Shown here: in pieces, positions 17,961 to 27,629 of the stretch
How positions within the stretch are numbered: position 1 is the stretch's first letter
Layout: every line of letters begins with the position of its first letter
From: Pseudomonas yamanorum
GTDB taxonomy: Bacteria; Pseudomonadota; Gammaproteobacteria; Pseudomonadales; Pseudomonadaceae
NCBI RefSeq assembly: GCF_900105735.1
Contig: NZ_LT629793.1
Span: forward strand, 930,001 to 994,000
Direction of reading: 5' to 3'
Length of the DNA stretch: 64,000 nucleotides
The notes under the pieces: model-generated
What the model saw: only the letters and a program-made list of their open reading frames with translations
The model's database searches: none
What the model was told of the DNA's origin: nothing
Position numbers and translations under genes: made by a program

Positions 17961-18600
17961 CTTGCCCACCCGCTTCAGTGATATCCACCGGGGTATTCCA
18001 GGCCGTCAGCAGCGCAATCCGCAACCCTTCAACCTGCATCGGCAATGCCATCGAGGGCGGCTCGGGTACGCGGCCCGCCACCTGTTCGGGCAGCCACGGC
18101 ACATGGATGAAACCGCTACGTACCCCTGATCCGGCGAGTGCGTGCTGCAAGAGGTAGAACACCTGATTGCACACGAAAGTGCCGGCGGTTTGCGACACGC
18201 TGGCCCCAATGCAGGCCTCGCGCACGGCCCTCACCATGGCCTTGCTCGGCAAGGTACCGAAGTAGGCCGCAGGGCCGCCGGGCACCACTTCCGTGTCGAC
18301 AGGCTGCTGACCCAGGTTGTCCGGAATACGCGCGTCGTTGAGGTTGATCGCGACCCGCTCGATGGAAATATCACTGCGCCCGGGGCCCAGCCCGACCGCA
18401 ATGACCATCTGCGGGCGATGTTCGGCCAACAGCTGAGCCAGGCGCTCGCCCGCCGTGGCAAAAGCACAGGGTAACTGCCGCGCGACAATCCGCACATCAG
18501 CGCCCAACTGCACACCCTCCAACAGGCGTACCGCCTCCCAGGACGGGTTGATAAGGTCTTGGTCAAACGGTTCGAAACCCGTCAGCAATACAGTGCGCAT
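17953..18600 (-). CDS. pcp: pyrrolidone-carboxylate peptidase
   Basis: A 215-residue C15 cysteine peptidase that removes N-terminal pyroglutamate (5-oxoproline) from peptides in the cytoplasm. The catalytic triad is complete: Glu81 in SDISIERVAINLNDARIPDN, Cys144 in TFVCNQVFY and His166 in GFIHVPWLPEQ. It is the last gene of a three-gene operon, 7 bp after the DUF979 gene. This suggests that the two membrane proteins move a pyroglutamyl compound or its product. Confidence 0.95.
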   Translation of the reverse strand: MRTVLLTGFEPFDQDLINPSWEAVRLLEGVQLGADVRIVARQLPCAFATAGERLAQLLAEHRPQMVIAVGLGPGRSDISIERVAINLNDARIPDNLGQQPVDTEVVPGGPAAYFGTLPSKAMVRAVREACIGASVSQTAGTFVCNQVFYLLQHALAGSGVRSGFIHVPWLPEQVAGRVPEPPSMALPMQVEGLRIALLTAWNTPVDITEAGGQVS

Positions 18601-18607
18601 TACAGCC

Positions 18608-19558
18608 TCACATCAGCAGGTAAAGCAGGACAATATTGACCACCAGCATCATCAACGCGGTCGGCATCTGCGCCTTGATCACCGCGTTTTTATCCGGCAG
18701 CTCCAGCAACGCTGCCGGGACAATATTGAAGTTGGCCGCCATGGGTGTCATCAACGTACCGCAGTAACCGGAGAACATGCCAATGGCGGCCATCACCGCC
18801 GGGTTACCGCCGTAGATACCCACCAGCACCGGCACACCCACGCCGCCGGTCATCACCGGGAAGGCGGCAAAGCCATTGCCCATGATCACGGTAAACAGCG
18901 CCATGCCCAACACATACACCATCACCGCTACCAGCTTGTAATCCAGGTTGATGTAGGTGGTGGTGATGTGCGCCACGGCCGTGCCCACGCCCGCTTCGTT
19001 GAACAACAACCCTAGCATCGCCAGCATCTGCGGCAGCACCATCGCCCAGCCCAGTGCTTCGGTCAGGCGCCGGGATTCGCGAAGGGCTTGCACCGGGGTG
19101 TCCCGCGTCAGCCAGCAGGCCAGCGCCAGTGCAATCAGGCAGCCGATGCCCAGGGAGACAAAGGTGGTGTTCTTCGGGTCCAGCAGCGGCACGCCGCCTA
19201 TTTCGGTGTGCTTGAGCAGCACCGAGCCAATCACCGTGGTCAACGGAATGGCCAAGGCCGGGATAAACAGTTTATGCCCCAGGCGACCAGCGCTGGCCCG
19301 TGCGGCCTTGTCATGCAACTGGGCATGCGCGCCGCGGCCTACGCCGCCCAGGCCCGCGATGAGCGCCATCACCACCACGCCCACGCCGACCACTACCGAG
19401 GGCAGACGCTCCCCCACCAGGAACGGAATGGCAAACAACAGCCAGAACAACGAACTCGACCAGCGCTTGGGGTGGGTGCGATCCATCAGGATCATCCCGG
19501 AGGTGATCACCAGCAGAATGCCAGCCAGCCAATACAGGTATTCAATGGAAATGATCAT
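18608..19558 (-). CDS. DUF979 family membrane protein
   Basis: A 316-residue inner-membrane protein with about eight to ten hydrophobic segments. The DUF979 (PF06166) pattern includes EYLYWLAGILL at the N-terminus, the IMGNGFAAFPVMTGGVGVP loop and a GYCGTLMTPMAANFNIVPAALL segment. In many bacteria it is always paired with DUF969, as here (4-bp overlap). The pair is thought to be a transporter; the location next to pcp points to a pyroglutamyl substrate (inference). Confidence 0.85.
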   Translation of the reverse strand: MIISIEYLYWLAGILLVITSGMILMDRTHPKRWSSSLFWLLFAIPFLVGERLPSVVVGVGVVVMALIAGLGGVGRGAHAQLHDKAARASAGRLGHKLFIPALAIPLTTVIGSVLLKHTEIGGVPLLDPKNTTFVSLGIGCLIALALACWLTRDTPVQALRESRRLTEALGWAMVLPQMLAMLGLLFNEAGVGTAVAHITTTYINLDYKLVAVMVYVLGMALFTVIMGNGFAAFPVMTGGVGVPVLVGIYGGNPAVMAAIGMFSGYCGTLMTPMAANFNIVPAALLELPDKNAVIKAQMPTALMMLVVNIVLLYLLM

Positions 19559-20268
19559 TGCACCGACTCCGACTGCTTGGCCGGTGACAGCTCTCGGGTC
19601 AGCATTCGGTCAAAGCGATGCAAGCGGATGGCGTGAATAATGAATGCGCAGATCGCCGTCGGGATGCCCCAGACCGCGATGTGCAGAGGCTCGACATCAA
19701 TCCCCGAACCCAGCAGGAAGGTGTGCATCAGCGCAATCGCACCAAAGGCGACGAAGATATCCTCGCCAAAGAACAGCCCCACGTTGTCGGTCGCAGCACA
19801 CATGGCCAGGACCTTGTGGCGAAGCTTGTCGGGGAGTTTGCCATAGCGTTTTTCCGCCGCGCCTTCCGCCATCGGCGCCAGCAACGGGCGCACCATCTGC
19901 GGGTGCCCGCCCAGGCTCGTCAGGCCCATGGCCGCTGTGGATTCACGCACAAACAGATAGATGATCAGCAAGCGCCCGACCGTGGCCCGCTCAAAGCGCG
20001 CGATCCAGTTTTGCGCATGCAGGCGCAAGCCATGGCGCTCCAGCAAGCCGATGACGGCCAGGGGCAACAACAGGATCAATTGCAAGGCGCGGGTCTGGAG
20101 GAAGCCGTCGCCCATGGTGGCGAGGATCTTTTCCAGCGGGAAGTGGGCGGCAAACCCGGTGGCAATCGCTGCCGCCGTGACGACCAGCAGCGGATTGAAG
20201 CGCAACACAAAGCCGACCACGATGACGAGTACGCCAATCAGCGGCCATAGGTTCACAACAGTTTGCAT
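19555..20268 (-). CDS. DUF969 family membrane protein
   Basis: A 237-residue inner-membrane protein with about five to six hydrophobic segments, the first gene of the DUF969-DUF979-pcp operon. Family marks include L-W-P-L-I-G-V-L-V-I-V-V-G-F, RESTAAMGLTSLGGHPQMVRPLLAPM and the FFGEDIFVAFGAI stretch. It overlaps the DUF979 gene by 4 bp, so the two products are probably made in equal amounts and form one complex. Confidence 0.85.
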   Translation of the reverse strand: MQTVVNLWPLIGVLVIVVGFVLRFNPLLVVTAAAIATGFAAHFPLEKILATMGDGFLQTRALQLILLLPLAVIGLLERHGLRLHAQNWIARFERATVGRLLIIYLFVRESTAAMGLTSLGGHPQMVRPLLAPMAEGAAEKRYGKLPDKLRHKVLAMCAATDNVGLFFGEDIFVAFGAIALMHTFLLGSGIDVEPLHIAVWGIPTAICAFIIHAIRLHRFDRMLTRELSPAKQSESVQ

Positions 20269-20600
20269 GGTGGTGAGGTCCTTAAGTGCGCGCTGCGGCG
20301 CCAGTAAAGCAGGTAGTGAACAAAGGGTTCACTGCAAGAAAACGGCGTGCAGCCCGGCTCGATTTTTTATTGTTGACCTGGAAGGTCGAGCGTCAGTGGC
20401 GGCATCTTTGCTGCTTGGGGAGGGAGGTGTCCAACAAGAAAAATTGTTGCTGCAATCCAATAAAGTTTGTGGGTGTTTGAAGTGTTAGAGGGCATTTGGC
20501 AGTCATCGCTTGCCAGACGCCGGGAGGTTCAAGCATCGTAGCCGCCCCATCCGATGCGGTGGCCTCCCCCTTTCTCAATTGTTGTGGATACGGAAATTCA
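20269..20600. other. divergent promoter region without a gene
   Basis: 332 bp separate the divergent DUF969 and DUF4410 genes. The stretch 20360-20470 is AT-richer than its surroundings and probably holds one or both promoters, but I cannot fix -35/-10 boxes with confidence. Short open frames here lack ribosome-binding sites. No terminator or repeat is seen. Confidence 0.5.
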
Positions 20601-21146
20601 ATGAAAACCTCCAAGGCGCTTTACGCCCTGTCGTTCGCTGTTGCCCTCTCGATGCTGGGTGGCTGTGCAGCCAAGGTAAAAAGCGGTGGTGCAGACACCC
20701 TGGCCATCCCGGAATCGGCTAAACAAAACCTGGTCGTGAGCTTCAAGGGCAACACCACTGTCGAGCAAAACCAGGACTGGCCACTGCTCAAGCAACAATG
20801 GGGCGCGGCCCTGCAAACCGAGGCGCAACAAGCCGGTTATAGCCTCAAGGAAACACCCACCATCAACACCGGCAGTGCCGACGGGGTGGGCATCACCATT
20901 AACGTCAGCAAGTTTCGTTACCTGACGGCCGGCAGCCGCTACGCTGCTGGGGCATTGGTGGGTAATGCCTGGGTGTTCTCGAAGGCTGACTTTTCCGACT
21001 TGAAATCCGGTGCACCGCTGGGCGCACGCACTTATGAAACCGAGTCATCAGCCTGGGAAGGCGTGGCGTCGGCCATGACCCAGAAGCAGGTCCAGGCGAT
21101 TGCCAAGCAGGTGATTGCGGACATCAAGAACGCCAAGGCGCAGTAA
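20601..21146 (+). CDS. DUF4410 lipoprotein
   Basis: A 181-residue lipoprotein (lipobox LGGC, Cys22). The mature part matches the DUF4410 pattern, with a central F-R-Y-L-T-A-G-S-R-Y-A-A-G-A-L-V-G-N-A-W-V segment followed by a beta-rich half and a C-terminal amphipathic helix. The start ATG 20601 gives a textbook signal; earlier in-frame codons do not. Role unknown; envelope protein, monocistronic. Confidence 0.78.
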   Translation: MKTSKALYALSFAVALSMLGGCAAKVKSGGADTLAIPESAKQNLVVSFKGNTTVEQNQDWPLLKQQWGAALQTEAQQAGYSLKETPTINTGSADGVGITINVSKFRYLTAGSRYAAGALVGNAWVFSKADFSDLKSGAPLGARTYETESSAWEGVASAMTQKQVQAIAKQVIADIKNAKAQ

Positions 21147-21249
21147 GCACCTGGCGGCCTCCCTGTTGTTTGCGCTGCCGATGGCGACGCGGGGCTGAAC
21201 AGGCTCAGCGTCGCCATCACTCCCGCTAAATCAAGACAAGGACGTGCAC

Positions 21250-21753
21250 ATGAGCATCTACCTTTCCCTTTGGCTGGCAGTCACCGCCGTGACCGCCTAC
21301 CTCGCCAGCGAGCGCGGCAGATCAGGGCCAAGATGGTTTGCGATAGGGCTGTTCGTGCCCTTGATCCCCCTGATCGTCCTCCTGCTGATGCCACGCGTTC
21401 CCAAGACCGGTGTAGACGCCCTGGTACACGAAGACCTGCGCCCCTGCCCTGCCTGTTCCAGCCCGATCAAAGCCGCCGCCGCGCACTGCAAGCACTGTGG
21501 CGCCGAGGTAGAGCCCATCCCCCTGAAATATCGCAGCGGCTGGGTCGTGCGTCTTTCCGCCGATACCGACACAGCGTTTGGCGAGCTGGTTGCGCAGTTG
21601 CAGGCGCTCGATGTACCCACCGTGCTCGATGAAGCACCTCACGCCTTTGTCGGCCCGTTTGAGGAGAAGGCCCAGGCGCAGAATGTGCTTCGGTACTTGA
21701 AGTCCGATCATGGCCTGGACGGCCTGGTGACCTGGCGGTCTGTAGCGAGATAA
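21250..21753 (+). CDS. membrane protein with zinc ribbon and SPOR-like domain
   Basis: A 167-residue protein with two N-terminal hydrophobic segments (about 2-16 and 30-50). A zinc ribbon with CPACSSPIKAAAAHCKHCG (about residues 64-82) follows, then a C-terminal domain of about 70 residues. That domain reads like a SPOR fold (WVVRLSADTDTAFGELVAQL ... FVGPFEEKAQAQNVL). ATG 21250 lies 7 nt after AAGGA; the GTG 6 nt upstream is too close to it. Function unknown. The same CPxC-N11-CxHCG ribbon type occurs in the prophage moron at 52312. Confidence 0.65.
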   Translation: MSIYLSLWLAVTAVTAYLASERGRSGPRWFAIGLFVPLIPLIVLLLMPRVPKTGVDALVHEDLRPCPACSSPIKAAAAHCKHCGAEVEPIPLKYRSGWVVRLSADTDTAFGELVAQLQALDVPTVLDEAPHAFVGPFEEKAQAQNVLRYLKSDHGLDGLVTWRSVAR

Positions 21754-21860
21754 CGCCCTGCCATGATGCAGACCCGCTTCGCGAGTTCTTATCACGAGGA
21801 TTAACGATTTATTTGACGTTTTTTTCTCATTCCCCGCTCTACATTCGCCGCGCCAAAACA

Positions 21861-21879
21861 TGCAAATGATTCCTATTGC
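21861..21879. promoter_or_regulatory. Fur box upstream of the ferric transporter
   Basis: TGCAAATGATTCCTATTGC keeps the AATGAT and ATT hexamer cores of the 19-bp Fur palindrome, 51 bp upstream of the substrate-binding protein gene. Iron repression is the expected outcome and fits the downstream ferric transport genes. Confidence 0.7.
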
Positions 21880-21930
21880 CCGGGAATTAATTGCATCGCC
21901 CAACGATAAGAGCCCAGGAGTTCGCCCGGC

Positions 21931-22947
21931 ATGATTACCCGCATCCCTTCCTTTCTGAAAAAGGCCCTGTTGGCCACTGCATTGGTCAGCGCCGGACATG
22001 TCTATGCGGCGAGCGACTCGGTGGGCATCGTGGTCTACAACGCCCAACACGAAAGCCTCACCAAGGCTTGGGTTGAAGGCTTCACCCAGGAAACAGGCAT
22101 TCCGGTGACCGTGCGCAATGGCGACGACACCGAGATGGGCAACCAGATCGTCCAGGAAGGCAGCGCTTCGCCGGCAGACGTATTCCTCACTGAAAACTCC
22201 CCGGCCATGGTGCTGGTGGATAACGCAGGGCTGTTCGCGCCCGTGGCACCGGGCACGCTGGAACAGGTCGGCGCCGCTTATCGCCCGGCCCAAGGCAAGT
22301 GGCTGGGGATCGCCGCACGCTCCACGGTATTTGTCTACAACCCGAACACCTTGAAAGAAGCTGACCTGCCAAAGTCCTTGCTCGATCTCGCCGCGCCAAG
22401 CTGGAAAGGCCGCTGGGCCGCCTCCCCGGCCGGTGCCGACTTCCAGGCTATCGTCGCCGCCGTGCTGGTGCTCAAAGGCGAAGCCGCCACCCTCGACTGG
22501 CTGAAGGCGATGAAAGCCAACGCCACCATCTATCGCGGCAACAGCGCAGTGCTTAAAGCCGTCAACGCCGGCCAGGTCGACAGCGGCGTGATCTATCACT
22601 ACTACAGCTTCGTCGATCAGGCCAAGACCGGCGAAAACAGCAAGAACACCGCGCTGCACTATTTCAAGCACCAGGACCCGGGTGCCTTCGTCAGCATCTC
22701 CGGTGGCGGCGTGCTGGCCTCCAGCAAACACCCGGAACAAGCGCAGGCGTTCCTGAAATGGATCACCGGCAAAGACGGCCAGGCGATTCTCGAGAGCGGT
22801 AACTCGTTCGAATACGCCGTGGGCCAGGGTGCCCAGTCGAACCCGAAACTGGTGCCACTGGCGCAACTCGATGCACCGAAAGTCGACGCGTCCAAACTCG
22901 ACAGCAAAAAAGCCGTCGAACTCATGACCCAGGCCGGACTGCTCTGA
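21931..22947 (+). CDS. fbpA: ferric iron ABC transporter, periplasmic binding protein
   Basis: A 338-residue FbpA/FutA-family binding protein with a signal peptide (cleavage near VYA-ASD, residue 27). The body begins VGIVVYNAQHESLTKAW, and the paired tyrosines of the ferric site are visible in GVIYHYYSF (about 212-217). These bind ferric ion directly without a siderophore. The gene is first in a three-gene operon preceded by a Fur box. Related polyamine- or thiamine-binding proteins lack the double tyrosine. Confidence 0.88.
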   Translation: MITRIPSFLKKALLATALVSAGHVYAASDSVGIVVYNAQHESLTKAWVEGFTQETGIPVTVRNGDDTEMGNQIVQEGSASPADVFLTENSPAMVLVDNAGLFAPVAPGTLEQVGAAYRPAQGKWLGIAARSTVFVYNPNTLKEADLPKSLLDLAAPSWKGRWAASPAGADFQAIVAAVLVLKGEAATLDWLKAMKANATIYRGNSAVLKAVNAGQVDSGVIYHYYSFVDQAKTGENSKNTALHYFKHQDPGAFVSISGGGVLASSKHPEQAQAFLKWITGKDGQAILESGNSFEYAVGQGAQSNPKLVPLAQLDAPKVDASKLDSKKAVELMTQAGLL

Positions 22948-24549
22948 TTGCTGCCTGAATCCCTGCCGCCGGGTATCGCGCACGCGCTGCCCGCCCATTC
23001 TGCCCGACGCTCCCGTGGCCTGTTCAAAGGCCGCGGCGGCGCGTGGGTGACCGGTTTATCCGTATGGGTCTCACTGCTGGCACTGTTGCCGATAGCCTTT
23101 GTGATCGGCGTGTCCTGGCAGATTGGCTGGGCGCAGATCGCTGCCTTGGTGTTACGACCGCGAGTGGGCGAATTGCTGGTCAATACCGTGTTGCTGGTAC
23201 TGATCACCCTGCCCCTGTGCGTGGTGCTGGGCGTCGCGCTGGCCTGGCTCACGGAGCGCAGCAACCTGCCCGGGCGTCGCGCCTGGTCGCTACTGGCCGT
23301 CGCGCCGCTCGCGGTACCGGCGTTTGTTCACAGCTACGCCTGGGTCAGCCTGGTGCCATCGATTCACGGCCTGCCGGCGGGCGTGCTGGTGTCGGTGATT
23401 GCCTATTTCCCGTTTCTCTACTTGCCAGTGGCGGCGACACTGCGCCGGCTCGACCCTGCCATCGAGGACGTGGCCGAATCCCTCGGGCTAAAACCCTGGG
23501 CGGTGTTTTTCCGGGTGGTGCTGCCACAATTGCGCCTGGCGATCTGCGGTGGCGCGCTGCTGGTGGGCCTGCACTTGCTGGCCGAATACGGGCTGTACGC
23601 GATGATCCGCTTTGACACCTTCACCACGGCGATCTTCGATCAGTTCAAGTCCACCTTCAATGGCCCGGCGGCCAACATGCTCGCGGCGGTACTCGCGCTG
23701 TGTTGCCTGGCGATGCTCACCGCCGAATCCGCAGCAAGGGGCAATGCCCGTTACGCCCGTGTCGGCTCGGGCAGCGCACGGGAACAGCGAATCGTACGCT
23801 TGAAGGCGGGCACCACCGCCCTCGCCCTGGGCCTGCAAACCGTGACCTGCCTGCTGGCCCTCGGCGTGCCGCTGATCACCCTGGGCAAATGGTTGATTGC
23901 CGGTGGCCGCGAGGTCTGGCAGTTGGGGGAATTGCTGCCGGCGCTGGAGCAAACCCTGCTGCTGGGCATCGCCGGTGCGGTGCTGACGACCTGCGCAGCG
24001 GTGCCGATTGCCTGGCTGTCGATTCGTGCACCAGGCCGCTTGCAGCGGGTGCTGGAAAGCTGCAACTACATCACCAGCTCGCTGCCCGGTATCGTCGTGG
24101 CGCTGGCCCTGGTGACGGTGACTATCCACTTCGCCCGGCCGATTTACCAAACCACGATCACTGTGCTGCTGGCCTATATGCTGATGTTCCTGCCACGGGC
24201 GCTGGTGAGCTTGCGCGCCGGTATCGCCCAGGCACCGGTAGAGCTGGAAAACATGGCCCGCAGCCTCGGCCGTTCTCCTGGCCGCGCCCTATGGCTGATC
24301 ACCTTGCGCCTGGCCGCACCGGGTGCCGCCGCCGGGGCCGCGCTGGTGTTCCTGGCAATCACCAACGAGCTGACCGCTACCCTGTTGCTCGCCCCCAACG
24401 GTACCCGCACCCTGGCCACCGGTTTCTGGGCCATGACCAGTGAAATCGACTACGCAGCCGCAGCCCCGTATGCGCTGCTGATGATCCTGCTGTCGCTGCC
24501 GCTGACCGGTCTTCTTTATCACCAATCCAAACGCACGGCTGGCCGATGA
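22948..24549 (+). CDS. fbpB: ferric iron ABC transporter permease
   Basis: A 533-residue permease with 12 predicted helices and two BPD-transp-1 units. Each carries an EAA-type loop: [23 protein letters not shown] and [22 protein letters not shown]. This double structure is typical of FbpB/SfuB. It begins at a TTG directly after the fbpA stop; a start somewhat further in is possible since the first 35 residues are basic and unstructured. It overlaps fbpC by 4 bp. Confidence 0.9.
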   Translation: MLPESLPPGIAHALPAHSARRSRGLFKGRGGAWVTGLSVWVSLLALLPIAFVIGVSWQIGWAQIAALVLRPRVGELLVNTVLLVLITLPLCVVLGVALAWLTERSNLPGRRAWSLLAVAPLAVPAFVHSYAWVSLVPSIHGLPAGVLVSVIAYFPFLYLPVAATLRRLDPAIEDVAESLGLKPWAVFFRVVLPQLRLAICGGALLVGLHLLAEYGLYAMIRFDTFTTAIFDQFKSTFNGPAANMLAAVLALCCLAMLTAESAARGNARYARVGSGSAREQRIVRLKAGTTALALGLQTVTCLLALGVPLITLGKWLIAGGREVWQLGELLPALEQTLLLGIAGAVLTTCAAVPIAWLSIRAPGRLQRVLESCNYITSSLPGIVVALALVTVTIHFARPIYQTTITVLLAYMLMFLPRALVSLRAGIAQAPVELENMARSLGRSPGRALWLITLRLAAPGAAAGAALVFLAITNELTATLLLAPNGTRTLATGFWAMTSEIDYAAAAPYALLMILLSLPLTGLLYHQSKRTAGR

Positions 24550-25601
24550 ACGCTCTCGAACTCACCGCGATCTGCAAATCCTTCGGCACCCAACGCGCCC
24601 TGGAAAACATCAACCTGTCAGTGCCCACCGGCAGCCGGACGGTTATCGTCGGGCCTTCCGGTTCAGGCAAAACCACCTTGCTGCGGATGATTGCCGGCTT
24701 CGAATTTCCCGATTCCGGCAGCCTCACCCTCAATGGCCAGGTACTGGTGGATGAGCAGCATGAAGTCCCGGCCCATCAACGCCTGATCGGGTACGTGCCG
24801 CAAGATGGCGCGTTGTTCCCGCACATGACGGTGGCCGACAACATAGGCTTCGGCCTCAAAGCCAAGGGCGATGTGCGGCAACAGCGAATTGCCGAACTGA
24901 TGGACAGCGTGGCGCTTGACGCCAGCATGGCCAAGCGTTGGCCCCATGAGCTTTCTGGCGGCCAACAACAGCGTGTGGCGCTGGCCAGGGCCCTGGCACA
25001 ACAGCCACGGCTGATGCTCCTGGATGAACCCTTTTCCGCCCTGGATACCGGCTTGCGCGCGGCGATGCGCAAAATGGTCGCCAGGCTCCTGGAAGACGCG
25101 GGTGTGACCACCATTCTGGTGACCCACGACCAGAGCGAAGCCCTGTCGTTCGCCGATCAGTTGGCGGTGATGCGTCAGGGTTGCCTGGTGCAATCCGGCA
25201 ATCCGATGGACCTGTATCAGTTTCCCAGGGACGAACAGACCGCCCTGTTTCTCGGCGATGCCGTACTGATGCCCGCCCGCATCGAAGGTGGCTGGGCCCA
25301 TTGCGACCTGGGCCGCATCGCGGTCAACAGCCTGGGTAACCACGGGCTGGCACAGATCATGTTGCGCCCCGAGCAACTGCACATCAGCCTGGGCGAGCCA
25401 GCGACTGAAGGCTGTCAGGGCGTGGTGACCGAGCGTGATTTTGGCGGCAACACCTGCACCCTGACCGTGGCCCTGCAATCGGGCACAGGTCGATCCTTGC
25501 TGGTGCGCAGTTCCGGGCTGCAGGCACCGCCGACCGGCAGTGTCGTGCACCTCACAACCGTAGGCCGGGCACACGTACTGACGGACCTCAGTCCCAGCTA
25601 A
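24546..25601 (+). CDS. fbpC: ferric iron ABC transporter ATP-binding protein
   Basis: A 351-residue ABC ATPase. Walker [10 protein letters not shown] lies at about 37-45, the Q-loop in [15 protein letters not shown], signature [15 protein letters not shown], Walker [13 protein letters not shown] and the switch His in [12 protein letters not shown]-terminal regulatory TOBE-like domain follows from about residue 240. It drives import through FbpB. The neighbours and Fur box support ferric iron as substrate. Confidence 0.9.
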   Translation: MNALELTAICKSFGTQRALENINLSVPTGSRTVIVGPSGSGKTTLLRMIAGFEFPDSGSLTLNGQVLVDEQHEVPAHQRLIGYVPQDGALFPHMTVADNIGFGLKAKGDVRQQRIAELMDSVALDASMAKRWPHELSGGQQQRVALARALAQQPRLMLLDEPFSALDTGLRAAMRKMVARLLEDAGVTTILVTHDQSEALSFADQLAVMRQGCLVQSGNPMDLYQFPRDEQTALFLGDAVLMPARIEGGWAHCDLGRIAVNSLGNHGLAQIMLRPEQLHISLGEPATEGCQGVVTERDFGGNTCTLTVALQSGTGRSLLVRSSGLQAPPTGSVVHLTTVGRAHVLTDLSPS

Positions 25602-25659
25602 GTGTCGTGCCGTACCTTCTCCCCTGCGCCACTTGCCGCGTACAGGAGAGGTAACCCCG

Positions 25660-26424
25660 ATGAATGCCACAGCAGCCCGTTGGCTGAACAAAGTGCCCGA
25701 GGTGACGCTGTCATTCTGGGTGATCAAAGTAATGTCGACGACCGTGGGCGAAACCGGCGCCGACTTTCTCGCCGTCGACGCCGGTTTCGGCGTCGGCTGG
25801 ACCAGCGTCGGCATGGCGACGCTGCTGGCGATCGCGCTGTTCTACCAACTGCGCACCAAGGCCTACACGCCCTGGATCTACTGGCTGACGGTGGTGCTGG
25901 TGAGCATCGTCGGTACGCAGATTACCGACATCCTCACCGACAAACTCGACGTCAGCCTCTACACCAGCACGGCGATTTTCTCGGTGTTACTGGCAGTCAA
26001 CTTCCTGGTCTGGTACCGGTCGGAGCACACCCTCTCGATCCGTGAAATCGTCACCCCGCGACGGGAGTTGTTCTATTGGGCCACGGTGCTCTGCACCTTT
26101 GCCCTCGGCACCGCCGCCGGCGACCTGGCTACCGAGGCACTGGGCCTGGGTTTCACCCTTGGTGCCGTGATCTTCGCCGCCCTGATCGCCGCCATGCTGC
26201 TGGCCTGGCGCATGGGGGCCAACGTGGTGCCGGCTTTCTGGATCGCCTACATCCTCACCCGTCCGTTCGGCGCGTCACTGGGTGACTTGCTGACCCAGGC
26301 CAAGACCTATGGCGGCCTGGGCATGGGCGCCACCTGGACCAGCGCGATCTTCCTCTGCGTCATCGTCCTGCTGGTGACCGCCGCCCAAATCAGCGTCGGC
26401 CACCGTAAATCCATCACTCAATAA
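25660..26424 (+). CDS. COG4705 uncharacterised membrane-anchored protein
   Basis: A 254-residue integral membrane protein with about seven hydrophobic segments. COG4705 marks include [28 protein letters not shown] near the N-terminus (which also appears in a second half repeat as [19 protein letters not shown]) and [16 protein letters not shown]. The two similar halves suggest an internal duplication. ATG 25660 is preceded by AGGAGAGG. It heads a four-gene unit with a lipoprotein and a two-component system. The function is not known to me; transport of a small ion or solute is a guess. Confidence 0.8.
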   Translation: MNATAARWLNKVPEVTLSFWVIKVMSTTVGETGADFLAVDAGFGVGWTSVGMATLLAIALFYQLRTKAYTPWIYWLTVVLVSIVGTQITDILTDKLDVSLYTSTAIFSVLLAVNFLVWYRSEHTLSIREIVTPRRELFYWATVLCTFALGTAAGDLATEALGLGFTLGAVIFAALIAAMLLAWRMGANVVPAFWIAYILTRPFGASLGDLLTQAKTYGGLGMGATWTSAIFLCVIVLLVTAAQISVGHRKSITQ

Positions 26425-26443
26425 CTCCATCAGGAACGTCCTC

Positions 26444-26878
26444 ATGCGTATTGCACACAACCTTATTCGCCGCGTTGCCATCGTCTCGTCGATCGCTTTG
26501 CTGGGCATCGCCGCCGGCTGTTCGAAACCTGCCGACAAGCCGGCTGCAACCACTGGCAATGCCGTGTCCACCCAAAGTCAGTCGGGCTCGAAACTGGGCG
26601 ACCTGAGCGAGTTCCGCACCATCGCGGCGGACGTGACCGCCCTCGTCAGCAAGAATGACCTTCCCGGCGCCAAAGCCCGGATCAAGGACCTGGAAACCAC
26701 CTGGGACTCGGCCGAAGCCGGGATCAAACCCCGCGCCGCCAGTGACTGGCATGTGCTGGACAAGGCCATCGACCACGCCCTGGACGCGCTGCGTGCCGGC
26801 ACCCCGAACCAGGTCGATTGCAAGGCCGCCATGGACACGTTGATGCAAGCGTTTGACTCGATGAAGGCCAAGCCATAA
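26444..26878 (+). CDS. small lipoprotein of the COG4705 unit
   Basis: A 144-residue lipoprotein (lipobox GIAAGC at about residues 21-26) with a short Ser/Thr/Ala-rich linker and a helical domain of about 95 residues that includes [17 protein letters not shown] and the ending [13 protein letters not shown]. It lies 19 bp after the COG4705 gene and before the two-component genes, so it may be a periplasmic partner or ligand carrier of the membrane protein or the sensor. No named domain recognised. Confidence 0.7.
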   Translation: MRIAHNLIRRVAIVSSIALLGIAAGCSKPADKPAATTGNAVSTQSQSGSKLGDLSEFRTIAADVTALVSKNDLPGAKARIKDLETTWDSAEAGIKPRAASDWHVLDKAIDHALDALRAGTPNQVDCKAAMDTLMQAFDSMKAKP

Positions 26879-26963
26879 CCCCTCGGCGGACAAACCGCCC
26901 CATAGGTGCTTCACTACAGGCGCGACGGTCCACCCTCGCGCCTCTTTCATGCAGGAGCGCTTC

Positions 26964-27629
26964 ATGCGGATATTGCTGGTTGAAGACGACCCGATGATTG
27001 GCGACGCAATCCAGCGCGCCCTCACCGACGCGAGCTACGCCGCCGACTGGGTCAAGAACGGCCTCACCGGCCTCGCCGCACTGGACACCCATGCCTACGA
27101 CCTGGTGCTGCTGGATCTCGGCCTGCCCGGCAAGGACGGTCTCGACGTGCTGTCCAGTATTCGCGCGCGCAACAACCCTGTGCCCTTGGTGATCATCACC
27201 GCCCGGGACAGCCTCGACGACCGGTTGCGCGGCCTCGACGGCGGCGCTGACGACTATCTGCTCAAACCCTTCGACATGGCCGAACTGCTGGCGCGCATGC
27301 GCGCGGTGCTGCGGCGCAAGGGCGGCGCCGCGCTGCCCTTGCTGGGCAATGGCGTGGTCTCACTGGACTTGCTCTCCAAGGAAGCCAGCACCGACGAACA
27401 CAGCGGCGTGGCCCTCTCCAGCCGCGAGTTCGCGCTATTGCAGGCCTTGTTGATCCGTCCGGGAGCAATCCTCTCGCGCAGCGAACTCGAAGACCGCCTG
27501 TATGGCTGGGGCAATGAGGTGGAAAGCAACGCCATCGAGTTTCTAATCCACGCCCTGCGGCGCAAGCTGGGCAGCCACGTCATCAAGAACGTCAGGGGCA
27601 TGGGATGGATGGTTTCAAAAAACGTTTGA
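26964..27629 (+). CDS. OmpR-family response regulator
   Basis: A 221-residue regulator with receiver domain (E7-D8-D9 pocket, phospho-acceptor Asp51 in DLVLLDLGLPGKDG) and a C-terminal winged helix, closest in style to QseB/PmrA/TctD regulators. I start it at ATG 26964 (MRILLVEDDP); a GAGCGCTTC region precedes it and an ATG five codons upstream is less likely. It overlaps the kinase gene by 25 bp. Confidence 0.88.
   Translation: MRILLVEDDPMIGDAIQRALTDASYAADWVKNGLTGLAALDTHAYDLVLLDLGLPGKDGLDVLSSIRARNNPVPLVIITARDSLDDRLRGLDGGADDYLLKPFDMAELLARMRAVLRRKGGAALPLLGNGVVSLDLLSKEASTDEHSGVALSSREFALLQALLIRPGAILSRSELEDRLYGWGNEVESNAIEFLIHALRRKLGSHVIKNVRGMGWMVSKNV

Noticed and set aside
21813..21845. A sigma-70 promoter TTGACG upstream of fbpA
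   Set aside because: The -35-like box is good, but no -10 box at 16-18 bp spacing is convincing, so I did not annotate it.
21322..22998. A 558-codon open frame on the minus strand opposite fbpA and its neighbour
   Set aside because: Antisense shadow of the zinc-ribbon protein and fbpA genes; composition is unlike a folded protein.
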